A stretch of 64,000 nt of DNA from Streptomyces alfalfae (GTDB lineage Bacteria; Actinomycetota; Actinomycetes; Streptomycetales; Streptomycetaceae). The notes below the pieces were generated by a model that saw only the letters and a program-made list of their open reading frames with translations, ran no database searches and was not told where the DNA came from. Shown one piece after another: positions 55,584-64,000 of this stretch (position 1 is its first letter; each line of letters opens with the position of its first letter). The stretch lies in contig NZ_QEXM01000027.1 of the NCBI RefSeq assembly GCF_004127445.1, positions 1 to 64,000 of the forward strand, read 5' to 3'. The translations under genes and the position numbers were made by a program.

Positions 55584-56399
55584 GTGGGATCTCTGCGCAA
55601 TCCGGTCGGGCCGCTTCCCTCCACCATCTACTGGCGTCGGAGGGCCGTTCTGCTGTCCGTAATCGGCCTATTGGTGCTACTTGTCGTCTGGATCGTCACC
55701 ATGGGTGGCGGCGGCGGGAAGAACGGCGCCAACGGGCCCGGCGAGAACGGACCCGCCACGTCCATCACTCCGGGCCCCTCGCAGTCCGGGCCGGCGATCA
55801 GCCAACACCCGGGCGGGCGCGACGAGTCGGGCGACGGCCCGGGCGGCGGCTCCGGTTCCGGTTCGGGCGGGTCGGGCGGTTCCGGCGGCTCCGGAGGGTC
55901 GGACGCGGGCGGATCGGCGGGCTCCGGCATCGGCTCGGGGGACGACGCCAAGGGCGGCGGCGGCTCGGGCGACCGGCTCCCCGCGGGCACGCGGCTGCCC
56001 AACTGCGTCAAGGGCGACGTCAAGTTGAAGGTCCGCAGCGTCCGCAACACGTACGAGATCGACGAGAAGCCCACGTTCGAGCTGATCGCGGAGAACGACG
56101 GCGGCAAGGCCTGCAAGGTCGATCTCGGCGGCAAGGGCACGGTCCTGACGATCGCTCAGGCCGAGGGTGACGACACGTTCTGGTCCTCGGACGACTGCCC
56201 CGCGGGCAGCGGCAGCCTGCTGCTCCGGGTGCCGGCCGACGGCCGCGTCACGCACACCGTGGAGTGGGACCGCAGGGCCAGCACCGAGAAGTGCGCCACG
56301 TCCCCGGCGAAGAAGGCCGCGCCCGGCACCTACCTGGTCGAGGCCAAGGCCCCCGGACTGGGCACGGCACAGGCGTCGTTCGTCCTGGAGAAGGACTGA
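55584..56399 (+). CDS. Membrane-anchored extracellular protein of unknown function
   Basis: 271 aa. One membrane helix (about 21-40) after a short basic start, a long Gly/Ser-rich linker (about 45-128) and an outer beta-sandwich-like domain (about 135-270) with LPNCVKGDVKLKVRSVRNTY, VEWDRRASTEKC and four cysteines that could form two disulfides. The domain recalls BsuPI-type Ig-like proteins but no function is known to me. Convergent with disA. Confidence 0.75.
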   Translation: MGSLRNPVGPLPSTIYWRRRAVLLSVIGLLVLLVVWIVTMGGGGGKNGANGPGENGPATSITPGPSQSGPAISQHPGGRDESGDGPGGGSGSGSGGSGGSGGSGGSDAGGSAGSGIGSGDDAKGGGGSGDRLPAGTRLPNCVKGDVKLKVRSVRNTYEIDEKPTFELIAENDGGKACKVDLGGKGTVLTIAQAEGDDTFWSSDDCPAGSGSLLLRVPADGRVTHTVEWDRRASTEKCATSPAKKAAPGTYLVEAKAPGLGTAQASFVLEKD

Positions 56400-56498
56400 C
56401 GGCAGCGGTGGCGGCGGCGGGCGCGCGGGCCCGCCCGCTCACCCGCCCGGAAGGCCGGGCGCGCCGTCCCGGAGGCCGGACGCGCCGCCCTGACGGGG

Positions 56499-57623
56499 CT
56501 AGACGTACCGCTCCAGGATGGAGGACTCCGCCAGGCGCGAGAGGCCCTCGCGGACGCTGCGGGCGCGGGCCTCGCCGACGCCGTCCACGGTCTGGAGGTC
56601 GTCCACGCTGGCGGCGAGCAGCTTCTGCAGGCCGCCGAAGTGCTCGACCAGGCGGTCGATGATGGCTCCGGGGAGCCGCGGGACCTTGGCAAGCAGGCGG
56701 AAGCCGCGCGGGGAGACCGCGGAGTCCAGGGTCTCGGGGGAGCCCGTGTACCCCAGGGCGCGGGCCACGGTGGAGAGTTCGAGCAGCTCCGCGTGGGACA
56801 GCGAGTCCAGCTCCGAGAGGGCCTCGTCCACCGTGCGGGAGCGTTTGGCGGTGGGCTCGGGCACATAGTCCCTGACGACCAGCTCGCGCTCGGGCTCCAC
56901 GCCCGCGATCAACTCGTCGAGCTGGAGGGCGAGGAGGCGGCCGTCCGTGCCCAGCTCGACCACGTACTCGGCGATCTCGGTGGCGATGCGGCGCACCATC
57001 TCCAGGCGCTGCGCGACCGCCGTGACGTCCCGCACGGTCACCAGGTCCTCGATCTCCAGGGCGGAGAGCGTGCCCGCGACCTCGTCGAGCCGGAGCTTGT
57101 ACCGCTCCAGGGTCGCCAGGGCCTGGTTGGCGCGGGAGAGGATCGCCGCGGAGTCCTCGAGGACGCGGCGCTGGCCGTCCACGTACAGCGCGATCAGGCG
57201 CATGGACTGCGAGACCGAGACGACGGGGAAGCCGACCTGCTTGGAGACGCGGTCCGCCGTGCGGTGCCGGGTGCCCGTCTCCTCGGTGGGGATGGTCGGG
57301 TCGGGCACGAGCTGCACGCCGGCCCGCAGGATCTTGGTGATGTCCTTGTCGAGGACGATGCCGCCGTCGAGCTTGCACAGCTCACGCAGGCGCGTCGCGG
57401 TGAACTCGACGTCCAGGATGAATCCGCCGGTGCACATCGACTCCACGGTCTTGTCCCAGCCCAGGACGATCAGACCGCCGGTGTTGCCGCGCAGGATGCG
57501 TTCGAGGCCGTCACGCAGGGCCGTGCCGGGGGCGACGGCGCTCAGGGAGGCGCGCATCAGCCCATCGGCAGCGGAGCTTCCGCCGGGCTTGCCGGGACTC
57601 GTTGCCCGGTCGTTGGCTGCCAC
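56499..57623 (-). CDS. disA: DNA integrity scanning diadenylate cyclase DisA
   Basis: Makes the second messenger c-di-AMP from two ATP and senses branched DNA. 374 aa. DAC domain with RHR at 119-121; the usual DGA motif reads DGG (86-88). A linker helix and C-terminal HhH domain (about 300-374, [19 protein letters not shown]) follow. GTG start with GGGAG upstream. It lies 79 bases after radA on the same strand, the common radA-disA pairing. Confidence 0.95.
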   Translation of the reverse strand: MAANDRATSPGKPGGSSAADGLMRASLSAVAPGTALRDGLERILRGNTGGLIVLGWDKTVESMCTGGFILDVEFTATRLRELCKLDGGIVLDKDITKILRAGVQLVPDPTIPTEETGTRHRTADRVSKQVGFPVVSVSQSMRLIALYVDGQRRVLEDSAAILSRANQALATLERYKLRLDEVAGTLSALEIEDLVTVRDVTAVAQRLEMVRRIATEIAEYVVELGTDGRLLALQLDELIAGVEPERELVVRDYVPEPTAKRSRTVDEALSELDSLSHAELLELSTVARALGYTGSPETLDSAVSPRGFRLLAKVPRLPGAIIDRLVEHFGGLQKLLAASVDDLQTVDGVGEARARSVREGLSRLAESSILERYV

Positions 57624-57702
57624 TGCACTCCCTCGGTCGCAGGTTGTCCAAGCCTCTTCCGTACACCTGACTTCGTACGGGTGGGCGAGACCAGGGCAAA
57701 GT

Positions 57703-59112
57703 CTACCGGCGCTCTTCCTCCTCCCGTGGGGCCTCTCGGCGACGCGACCTCGGCAGGACCCGCAGCGCGTCCCCCATGTCGGCGACTTCGATGACCTTCA
57801 TACCGGGCGGGACCCGCCCCGGATCGGCGGGCACGAGCGCGTGCGTGAAGCCCAGGCGGTGCGCCTCCGACAGTCTGCGCTGCACCCCCGTTACCCGTCT
57901 GACCTCGCCCGCCAGGCCCACCTCGCCGATCGCGACGAGGTTCTTCGGCAGCGGGGTGTCACTCGCGGCGCTGGCCAGGGCCAGGGCCACGGCGAGGTCG
58001 GCGGCGGGCTCGGAGAGCTTCACGCCGCCGACCGTCGCGCTGTAGATGTCGCGCTTGCCGAGGGCGGTGATCCGGCCGCGCTGCTCCAGGACGGCCAGCA
58101 TCATCGAGACACGGGAGGTCTCCAGGCCGGAGGTGGTGCGCCGGGGGCTCGGGATCTGCGAGTCGACGGTGAGCGCCTGGACCTCGGCGACCAGGGGGCG
58201 GCGGCCCTCCAGGGTGACGGTGAGGCAGGTGCCCGGGACGGGCTCGGCGCGGCGGGTGAGGAAGAGCCCGCTGGGGTCGGCGAGGCCGGTGATGCCCTCG
58301 TCGTGCAGCTCGAAGCAGCCGACCTCGTCCGTCGTGCCGTACCGGTTCTTGACGCCGCGGACCAGGCGGAGGCGTGCGTGCCGGTCGCCCTCGAACTGCA
58401 GGACCACGTCGACGAGGTGCTCCAGGAGGCGGGGCCCCGCGATCGCGCCGTCCTTGGTGACGTGGCCGACCAGGAGGGTGGACATGCCGCGCTCCTTGGA
58501 GGCGCGGATCAGGGCGCCCGCGACCTCGCGGACCTGCGCCATGCCGCCCGGCGCCCCGTCGATCTCGGGGGAGGCGACGGTCTGCACCGAGTCGAGGACG
58601 AGCAGCGAGGGCTTGACGGCGTCCAAGTGGCCGAGGACGGCGGCGAGATCCGTCTCCGCCGCCAGGAAGAGGTGGTCGTCGATGGCGCCGATGCGGTCGG
58701 CCCGCAGCCGCACCTGGCTCGCCGACTCCTCGCCCGTCACATAGAGCGTGCGGTGGGCGTCGCTCGCCGCCTTCGCCGCGACGTCGAGGAGCAGCGTGGA
58801 CTTGCCGACGCCCGGCTCGCCCGCGAGCAGCACCACGGCGCCGGGGACCAGGCCGCCGCCGAGCACGCGGTCCAGCTCGGGCACGCCGGTCGAGCGCGCG
58901 GTGGCCTGGCGGCCGTCCACCTCGCCGATCGGGACGGCGGACGAGGTGACGCGGCCGGGGGCGGTGGTGCGGACGGCGGGCGCGCCGTACTCCTCGACCG
59001 TGCCCCAGGCCTGGCATTCGGGGCAGCGGCCGAGCCACTTGGCCGTCTGCCAGCCGCACTCGGTGCAGCGGTAGGACGGACGGTCCTTGGTGGATTTCGT
59101 ACGGGCAGCCAT
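57703..59112 (-). CDS. radA: DNA repair protein RadA
   Basis: RecA-like branch-migration helicase that acts in recombination and also controls DisA in Bacillus. 469 aa. N-terminal zinc finger [18 protein letters not shown], Walker [10 protein letters not shown], the RadA-specific KNRYG (usual KNRFG) and a C-terminal Lon-like domain. ATG at 59112 with TACGGT seven bases upstream: leaderless. The disA gene follows. Confidence 0.96.
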   Translation of the reverse strand: MAARTKSTKDRPSYRCTECGWQTAKWLGRCPECQAWGTVEEYGAPAVRTTAPGRVTSSAVPIGEVDGRQATARSTGVPELDRVLGGGLVPGAVVLLAGEPGVGKSTLLLDVAAKAASDAHRTLYVTGEESASQVRLRADRIGAIDDHLFLAAETDLAAVLGHLDAVKPSLLVLDSVQTVASPEIDGAPGGMAQVREVAGALIRASKERGMSTLLVGHVTKDGAIAGPRLLEHLVDVVLQFEGDRHARLRLVRGVKNRYGTTDEVGCFELHDEGITGLADPSGLFLTRRAEPVPGTCLTVTLEGRRPLVAEVQALTVDSQIPSPRRTTSGLETSRVSMMLAVLEQRGRITALGKRDIYSATVGGVKLSEPAADLAVALALASAASDTPLPKNLVAIGEVGLAGEVRRVTGVQRRLSEAHRLGFTHALVPADPGRVPPGMKVIEVADMGDALRVLPRSRRREAPREEEERR

Positions 59113-59119
59113 GGTCGGA

Positions 59120-59125
59120 ACCGTA
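59120..59125 (-). promoter_or_regulatory. -10 element for radA
   Basis: Minus-strand TACGGT, seven bases before the radA ATG; no ribosome-binding site. Confidence 0.5.
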
Positions 59126-59283
59126 GCGGAGCCCACTGACAACGCCGCTTCCGAGGACCGTCGCCCCTCCACGGCCGGTGCCCCGTCCGCGGAATGAGGG
59201 GTTCCTGTCCCCTTTCGAGGGATTGGTTCACCCGTAAGGGTTGAATACGCTCAAGAGGGCGGAAGGGGCCTGCATCATCCGCC

Positions 59284-59289
59284 TACCTT
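59284..59289 (+). promoter_or_regulatory. -10 element for the BACON fusion gene
   Basis: TACCTT ends six bases before the GTG at 59296; no ribosome-binding site. Confidence 0.5.
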
Positions 59290-59295
59290 CGCACG

Positions 59296-61092
59296 GTGAC
59301 GAGCAGCAGGCCGGAATCCCCAGTGAAGACAACCGGCGCGCATCGGGCGCACCGCGACGCGCGCAAGCGGGGGGCGCCCCGCCAGGCGCCCCGGACCACC
59401 CCGCACGGGCGCTATGAACCCTGCCTGGACGGCCTGTTCACCTACTGCCTGTCCGTCCTGTGCGACCACGACGCGGCGACCGCGGCCCTGAGCGACGTCC
59501 TCCACATCGCCGAGCGCAGGGGTTCGCGCGGACCGGCGTCCGACGGCGAGCTGAAGGCCTGGCTCTACGCGCTGGCGCGCTGGGTCTGCCTGCGCAGGCT
59601 CGCCGAGGCCCGGCGCAGCCGCCACGCCGCCCACGCCTCGGGCGGCGCCCGCGCCCCGAAGGACGCGCCGCGGCCCGCGGGCCCCACCCCCGAGTCGGCC
59701 GACCCCTCCGCGAAGACGGCGAAGACCGCGAAACCCGCGAAGTCGGCGGACCCCGCAAAGCCCGCCGAGGCGGCCGACCCCGCCACGTCCGAGGAGACCG
59801 AGCGCGAGCGCCGCGGCGAACTGGCCAGGCTCGCGTGGCCGGAGGCCGCCGGCACCACCCCCGAGCAGCGCGAGGCCCTGGAGCTGGCCGTGCGCCACCA
59901 GCTCACCCCCGCCGAGGTCGCCGCCGTGCTCGGCATGGACCCCGCGAAGGCCCGCGAGCTGCTGGCCTCCGCCGCCTGCGAGGTGGAGCGCACCCGCGCC
60001 GCCCTCGCCGTGGTGGAGACCGGCAGCTGCCCCATCGTGGCCCGCCTCACCGGCGACAACCAGCTCCTGCTCGGCACGGCCCTGCGCCGCGAACTGGTCC
60101 GGCACGTCGACGACTGCCCCCGCTGCCGCCGCACCGCCGAGCGCGCCGGAGCGGGCACCTGGCCGGGCACGACGGTGAGCCCCGCCACGCTCCCGCTGGC
60201 CAAGGCCCCGAGAGCCGCCCTGCGCCACGCGATGGCGCACGGCCCCCGCAGCGCCCACCCCCGCTATGACCGGCGCGGTTTCCCGATGGACCCCAAGGAC
60301 CACGCGGCCCGCAGGGACCGGCTCCGCGCGCGTGCCGTCACCACGACCGTCGTCGCCACGGTGGTGGCCGCCCCCGTGCTGGCGCTCTGGGCGGCCTACC
60401 GCGGCCCGCTCACCGGCGAGGGCCACGACGGGGGTTCGGTCACCGCGAGCGAGGACGACGGCGCCGGAGGCCTCGGCAGCGACCACGCGGGCGACGGCTA
60501 TGAGAACGCGGGCAACGCCCGCAACGGCCCGGGGCCGCGCTTCACCGCGGGCGGCAGGTCGCCCGACGTCTCCGTGGAGGTCATCAGCGACGGCGGCGCG
60601 TCGACGGGCCCGGGGCGTCTCACCGTGGCGGCCGGGACGAGCGGCGACGTCACCCTGATCACGCTGACGGCGTCGGGGAGCGCCCCGGTCGACTGGTCGG
60701 CGGGCGTGAACGCCTCGTGGCTCTATCTGAACCGCTCGTCGGGCACGCTGTCCCCAGGCGAATCGATCACTCTGCGGGTGTACGTGGACCATCGCCGCGA
60801 GCCGTCGGGCCCCTGGCGCGCACAGGTCTCCGTCGCCCCCTCCGGCGCGGTCGTCTCGATCGACGGGCACGGCCGGGGGCGTCCGCCGCAGACCCCGGGC
60901 CCGGGACCGGACCCCACCGGCCCGCGCCCGACCGACCCCGGGCCCTCGGCCCCGGACCCCGACCCGACCCCGAGGCCCACCGGCCCCGGCCCGTCGGACC
61001 CCGCCCCCACGCCGACGCCCACGGAACCGTCGTCCACACCGTCGTACCCCGGCCCTTCGACGCCCACGGACGGCGGGACGAGCCCGGGCTGA
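59296..61092 (+). CDS. Sigma-like/zinc-finger/membrane/BACON fusion protein
   Basis: 598 aa, one chain with four parts. Residues ~38-105 resemble ECF sigma region 2 (FTYCLSVLCDHDAATAALSD). Residues ~185-240 resemble region 4 (TPEQREALELAVRHQLTPAEVAAVLGM). Between them is an Ala/Lys/Pro-rich linker. The anti-sigma zinc signature H-x3-C-x2-C is at His270, Cys274 and Cys277. One membrane helix follows (about 349-370), then an outer BACON-type domain (about 415-520) and a Pro/Thr-rich tail. I know Streptomyces proteins listed as BACON-domain proteins; the fusion of regulator and sensor looks functional but is untested. Confidence 0.8.
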   Translation: MTSSRPESPVKTTGAHRAHRDARKRGAPRQAPRTTPHGRYEPCLDGLFTYCLSVLCDHDAATAALSDVLHIAERRGSRGPASDGELKAWLYALARWVCLRRLAEARRSRHAAHASGGARAPKDAPRPAGPTPESADPSAKTAKTAKPAKSADPAKPAEAADPATSEETERERRGELARLAWPEAAGTTPEQREALELAVRHQLTPAEVAAVLGMDPAKARELLASAACEVERTRAALAVVETGSCPIVARLTGDNQLLLGTALRRELVRHVDDCPRCRRTAERAGAGTWPGTTVSPATLPLAKAPRAALRHAMAHGPRSAHPRYDRRGFPMDPKDHAARRDRLRARAVTTTVVATVVAAPVLALWAAYRGPLTGEGHDGGSVTASEDDGAGGLGSDHAGDGYENAGNARNGPGPRFTAGGRSPDVSVEVISDGGASTGPGRLTVAAGTSGDVTLITLTASGSAPVDWSAGVNASWLYLNRSSGTLSPGESITLRVYVDHRREPSGPWRAQVSVAPSGAVVSIDGHGRGRPPQTPGPGPDPTGPRPTDPGPSAPDPDPTPRPTGPGPSDPAPTPTPTEPSSTPSYPGPSTPTDGGTSPG

Positions 61093-61117
61093 CCGGCCAG
61101 GCGCCGGGGGGCGGGTG

Positions 61118-62032
61118 TTACGCGGGGTCGGCGGGGTGCGGGGCGAGGAGCGGCAGCCGGGAGGCGAGGCGCTCCTCGCAGAGCTCCACGAGCCGGTCGT
61201 AGCCCTCCTTGCCCATCAGCTCGATCAGCTCGGGCCGGTAGGTGACGTACACCGGGTCGCCCGCGCCGTGCGCCGACGTCGCCGAGGTGCACCACCAGTG
61301 CAGGTCGTGGCCGCCGGGGCCCCAGCCGCGCCGGTCGTACTCCCCGATCGACACCTGGAGGACGCGGGTGTCGTCGGGCCGGTCGATCCACTCGTACGTC
61401 CTGCGCACCGGCAGCTGCCAGCAGACGTCCGGTTTGGTCTCCAGGGGCTCGCGGCCCTCGCGCAGCGCCAGGATGTGCAGCGAGCAGCCGGCGCCGCCCG
61501 CGAAGCCGGGGCGGTTCTGGAAGATGCAGGAGCCGTTGTACGGGCGGGTCTGGCGGTCGCCGTCCTCGTCCGTGGAGACCCAGCCGGTCTCCCTGCCGAT
61601 GTCGTGGTGCTGCCAGATGTCGGGGGTGAGCCGCTCGACGTGACCGGCGACGCGCTTCTCGTCGTCATCGTCCGAGAAATGGGCACCCAGCGTGCAGCAG
61701 CCGTCGTCGGCACGGCCTTCCTTGATGCCCTGGCAGCCGCTGCCGAAGATGCAGTTCCAGCGAGAGGTCAGCCATGTCAGATCGCAGCGGAAGACCTGCT
61801 CGTCGTCCGCGGGATCAGGGAACTCCACCCAGGAGCGGGCGAAGTCCAGGCCCTTCTCGTCGGGTTCCGCCTTCCCGGTCCTCGCCGGCTTCCCGGACTT
61901 TCCCACCTTCTCGGTCTTCTCCGGCCTTCCCACCACCTTCTCCCGCTTCCCCTTCTTCAACGCCTCATGGGCCTCGGGCGACGACTTCGCCGGCTTCGAT
62001 TTGTCGGCCTTCGTCTTTTTCGTCTTTGGCAC
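61118..62032 (-). CDS. Cysteine-rich conserved protein, function unknown
   Basis: 304 aa, soluble. The Lys/Pro-rich N-terminal ~60 residues are disordered. The core has about eleven cysteines in clusters: [20 protein letters not shown], then [29 protein letters not shown] and HWWCTS. The pattern suggests a metal or iron-sulfur protein, somewhat like YkgJ-type zinc/iron proteins, but I cannot assign a family. It is 25 bases from the convergent BACON gene and divergent from the Ppx/GppA gene. Confidence 0.7.
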   Translation of the reverse strand: MPKTKKTKADKSKPAKSSPEAHEALKKGKREKVVGRPEKTEKVGKSGKPARTGKAEPDEKGLDFARSWVEFPDPADDEQVFRCDLTWLTSRWNCIFGSGCQGIKEGRADDGCCTLGAHFSDDDDEKRVAGHVERLTPDIWQHHDIGRETGWVSTDEDGDRQTRPYNGSCIFQNRPGFAGGAGCSLHILALREGREPLETKPDVCWQLPVRRTYEWIDRPDDTRVLQVSIGEYDRRGWGPGGHDLHWWCTSATSAHGAGDPVYVTYRPELIELMGKEGYDRLVELCEERLASRLPLLAPHPADPA

Positions 62033-62090
62033 GTCTCCAGGGTATGCGTGCGGTGGGCCGCCCGGAGCCAGGCGGGCGGCCCACTCGGCG

Positions 62091-62096
62091 TAGCGT
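62091..62096 (+). promoter_or_regulatory. -10 element for the Ppx/GppA gene
   Basis: TAGCGT ends seven bases before the ATG at 62104; leaderless. Confidence 0.5.
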
Positions 62097-62103
62097 TCCG
62101 TAC

Positions 62104-63036
62104 ATGAGACTCGGTGTCCTCGACGTGGGGTCGAACACGGTGCATCTGCTCGTGGTCGACGCCCACCCCGGCGCGCGCCCGCTGCCCGCGCACTCGCACA
62201 AGGCCGATCTGCGCCTGGCCCAACTCCTCGATCCCTCCGGGGCGATCGGGCCCGAGGGGGTGGACCGTCTGACGGCCATCGTGCGCGAGGCGGTGGAGGC
62301 CGCCGAGGACAAGGGCGTGGAAGAGGTGCTGCCGTTCGCCACCTCCGCGGTGCGCGAGGCCACCAACGCCGACGAGGTCCTCGCCCGGGTCAGGGACGAG
62401 ACCGGCGTCGACCTCACGGTGCTGTCCGGCGAGGAGGAGGCCAAGCTCACCTTCCTGGCCGCCCGCCGCTGGTTCGGCTGGTCCGCGGGCAAGCTCCTGG
62501 TCCTCGACATCGGCGGCGGCTCCCTGGAGATCGCGTACGGCATCGACGAGGAGCCGGACGCCGCGGTCAGCCTGCCCCTGGGCGCCGGGCGCCTCACCGC
62601 GGGCTGGCTGCCCGCCGACCCGCCGGACCCGGCGGACGTGAAGGCGCTGCGCCGGCACGTACGCGCCTCGATCGCCCGCACGGTGGGCGAGTTCGCCCGC
62701 TTCGGGGCCCCCGACCACATCGTGGCCACCTCGAAGACGTTCAAGCAGCTCGCCAGGCTCGCGGGCGCCGCCCGCTCCGCCGAGGGTCTCTACATACAGC
62801 GCGAGCTGAAGCGGAAGTCCCTGGAGGACTGGGTTCCGCGGCTCGCCGCGATGACCACGCGGGAGCGCGCGGAGCTGCCCGGCGTCTCCGAGGGGCGGGC
62901 CAACCAGCTCCTCGCCGGAGCGCTCGTCGCGGAGGGCGCCATGGACCTCTTCGGGGTCGAGAACGTGGAGATCTGCCCCTGGGCGCTGCGCGAGGGCGTG
63001 ATCCTGCGCAGGCTCGACCACCTCCCGCCGTCCTGA
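62104..63036 (+). CDS. Exopolyphosphatase/pppGpp phosphatase family protein
   Basis: 310 aa single-module Ppx/GppA phosphatase of the actin-like ATPase fold. Phosphate motifs [13 protein letters not shown] (start), ATSAVREA and DIGGGSLEI are intact. It may hydrolyse polyphosphate or (p)ppGpp; the short actinobacterial form lacks the C-terminal HD domain of the E. coli enzyme. A possible partner in phosphate or stress control. It starts with a leaderless promoter. Confidence 0.9.
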   Translation: MRLGVLDVGSNTVHLLVVDAHPGARPLPAHSHKADLRLAQLLDPSGAIGPEGVDRLTAIVREAVEAAEDKGVEEVLPFATSAVREATNADEVLARVRDETGVDLTVLSGEEEAKLTFLAARRWFGWSAGKLLVLDIGGGSLEIAYGIDEEPDAAVSLPLGAGRLTAGWLPADPPDPADVKALRRHVRASIARTVGEFARFGAPDHIVATSKTFKQLARLAGAARSAEGLYIQRELKRKSLEDWVPRLAAMTTRERAELPGVSEGRANQLLAGALVAEGAMDLFGVENVEICPWALREGVILRRLDHLPPS

Positions 63037-63128
63037 ACGGGCGGGCGGGGTGAGCGCCGTGCGGCGCGGGACGGGGCCCTCGCGCGGAGCGGCGTGAGGC
63101 CACCTCCCCGGCTCCCCGGCACGGCCCG

Positions 63129-63134
63129 TACCCT
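63129..63134 (+). promoter_or_regulatory. -10 element for the gene at 63142
   Basis: TACCCT ends seven bases before the GTG; no ribosome-binding site. Confidence 0.5.
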
Positions 63135-63141
63135 GTCTTGC

Positions 63142-63966
63142 GTGGCAGAACCAGTGGTGCGCGTCCCGGATGCGAAGGTCGCCCTGTCGACGGCCTCGGT
63201 CTATCCGGAGTCGACGGCGACGGCCTTCGAGATCGCCGCGCGCCTCGGCTACGACGGCGTCGAGGTCATGGTCTGGACCGACCCCGTCAGCCAGGACATC
63301 GAGGCCCTGCGCCGGCTGAGCGACTACCACCGGATCCCGATCCTCGCCGTCCACGCGCCCTGCCTGCTGATCACCCAGCGCGTCTGGTCCACCGACCCCT
63401 GGGTCAAGCTCCAGCGCGCGAAGGCCGCCGCGGAGAAGCTCGACGCCTCCACGGTCGTCGTGCACCCGCCCTTCCGCTGGCAGCGGCAGTACGCGCGCGA
63501 CTTCGTCGACGGAATCTGGCGGATGGCCGACGAGACCGACGTGCGCTTCGCCGTCGAGAACATGTACCCGTGGCGCTACCGGGACCGCGAGATGCTGGCG
63601 TACGCCCCCGACTGGGACGTCACCAAGGACGACTACCGCCACTTCACGGTCGACCTCTCGCACACCGCCACCGCCCGCACCGACGCCCTGGACATGGTCG
63701 ACCGCATGGGCGACCGGCTCGGTCACGTCCACCTCGCCGACGGCAGGGGCTCGGCCAAGGACGAGCACCTGGTGCCGGGCCGCGGCACGCAGCCGTGCGC
63801 CGAACTGCTCGAACGCCTGGCCACCACCGGCTTCGACGGGCACGTCGTCATCGAGGTCAACACCCGCCGCGCGATGTCGGGCGCCGAGCGCGAGGCCGAC
63901 CTCGCCGAGGCGCTCGCCTTCACGCGGCTGCACCTCGCCTCCGCGGTCGGCGCGAAGCGCCCCTGA
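63142..63966 (+). CDS. Sugar-phosphate isomerase/epimerase-like TIM barrel protein
   Basis: 274 aa of the AP-endonuclease-2/xylose-isomerase-like superfamily. The barrel shows [14 protein letters not shown] at the start, [44 protein letters not shown] and VIEVNTR, where His, Glu and Asp are likely metal ligands. The substrate is unknown; many relatives act on keto-sugars. It is 105 bases after the Ppx/GppA gene on the same strand but has its own -10 box. The last 34 bases of the window are noncoding. Confidence 0.85.
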   Translation: MAEPVVRVPDAKVALSTASVYPESTATAFEIAARLGYDGVEVMVWTDPVSQDIEALRRLSDYHRIPILAVHAPCLLITQRVWSTDPWVKLQRAKAAAEKLDASTVVVHPPFRWQRQYARDFVDGIWRMADETDVRFAVENMYPWRYRDREMLAYAPDWDVTKDDYRHFTVDLSHTATARTDALDMVDRMGDRLGHVHLADGRGSAKDEHLVPGRGTQPCAELLERLATTGFDGHVVIEVNTRRAMSGAEREADLAEALAFTRLHLASAVGAKRP

Positions 63967-64000
63967 CCCGGGGCGCCGCCCCGCGCCGCCAGGGGCCCTC

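Overview
This is high-GC chromosomal DNA from a Streptomyces. The evidence is strong G/C third-position bias, frequent GTG starts, many ATGA/GTGA overlaps, and a large set of recognisable Streptomyces core genes: sigE-cseA-cseB-cseC, lsr2, clpC, ftsH-folE, disA-radA and an orphan nuoD. From memory, the order resembles the S. coelicolor SCO3346-SCO3411 stretch in reverse. I saw no insertion sequence, prophage, CRISPR array, tRNA or rRNA. It reads as conserved core genome with species-specific low-complexity insertions in several proteins.

Left part (1-23,500). A ThrE-type exporter and inorganic pyrophosphatase are followed by a PBP4-type carboxypeptidase, an F420-type zinc metalloprotease, and tilS-hpt-ftsH-folE. 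A strong hairpin separates ftsH and folE. On the other strand, folP, an NTF2-fold gene, folB and folK form a folate cluster facing folE, so most of folate synthesis sits in 4 kb. Next come an MprF/LysX-like membrane protein, a secreted-type esterase, and a complete osmoprotectant ABC transporter (ATPase divergent from permease-permease-lipoprotein). A coiled-coil membrane protein and two PH-domain (YdbS/YdbT-like) genes end this part.

Middle (24,000-43,500). An orphan NuoD lies tail-to-tail with a MidA/NDUFAF7-family methyltransferase. A NarL-type two-component pair, a DUF5937/ArsR regulator with a perfect palindrome upstream, and an aldolase follow. A tightly coupled operon, DUF2520 oxidoreductase-panC-nadB-nadC-coaX, joins CoA and NAD synthesis. 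Then come small conserved genes, a BlaI-type repressor, a short N-acetylglutamate synthase, Lsr2 and ClpC.

Right part (43,500-64,000). It begins with an M23 peptidase that has a structured leader, and a TetR/MFS efflux pair sharing a long inverted repeat. The sigE-cseABC envelope-stress operon follows, with a terminator-like hairpin inside the cseA signal-peptide codons. After mutY come a second NarL-type two-component system whose kinase has an extra C-terminal outer domain, a PAP2 phosphatase with a repeat tail, and radA-disA (c-di-AMP synthesis). The last genes are a sigma-like/zinc-finger/membrane/BACON fusion, a Cys-rich unknown, a Ppx/GppA phosphatase and a TIM-barrel epimerase.

Theme. 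Many monocistronic genes here have a TANNNT -10 hexamer ending 6-8 bases before the start codon, which points to leaderless mRNAs. Best leads: (1) NuoD2 with a candidate arginine methyltransferase next door, (2) the membrane-tethered sigma-like BACON protein, (3) the sigE/cseA attenuator, (4) the DUF2520 gene as a possible ketopantoate reductase, (5) the Cys-rich extension of NadC.
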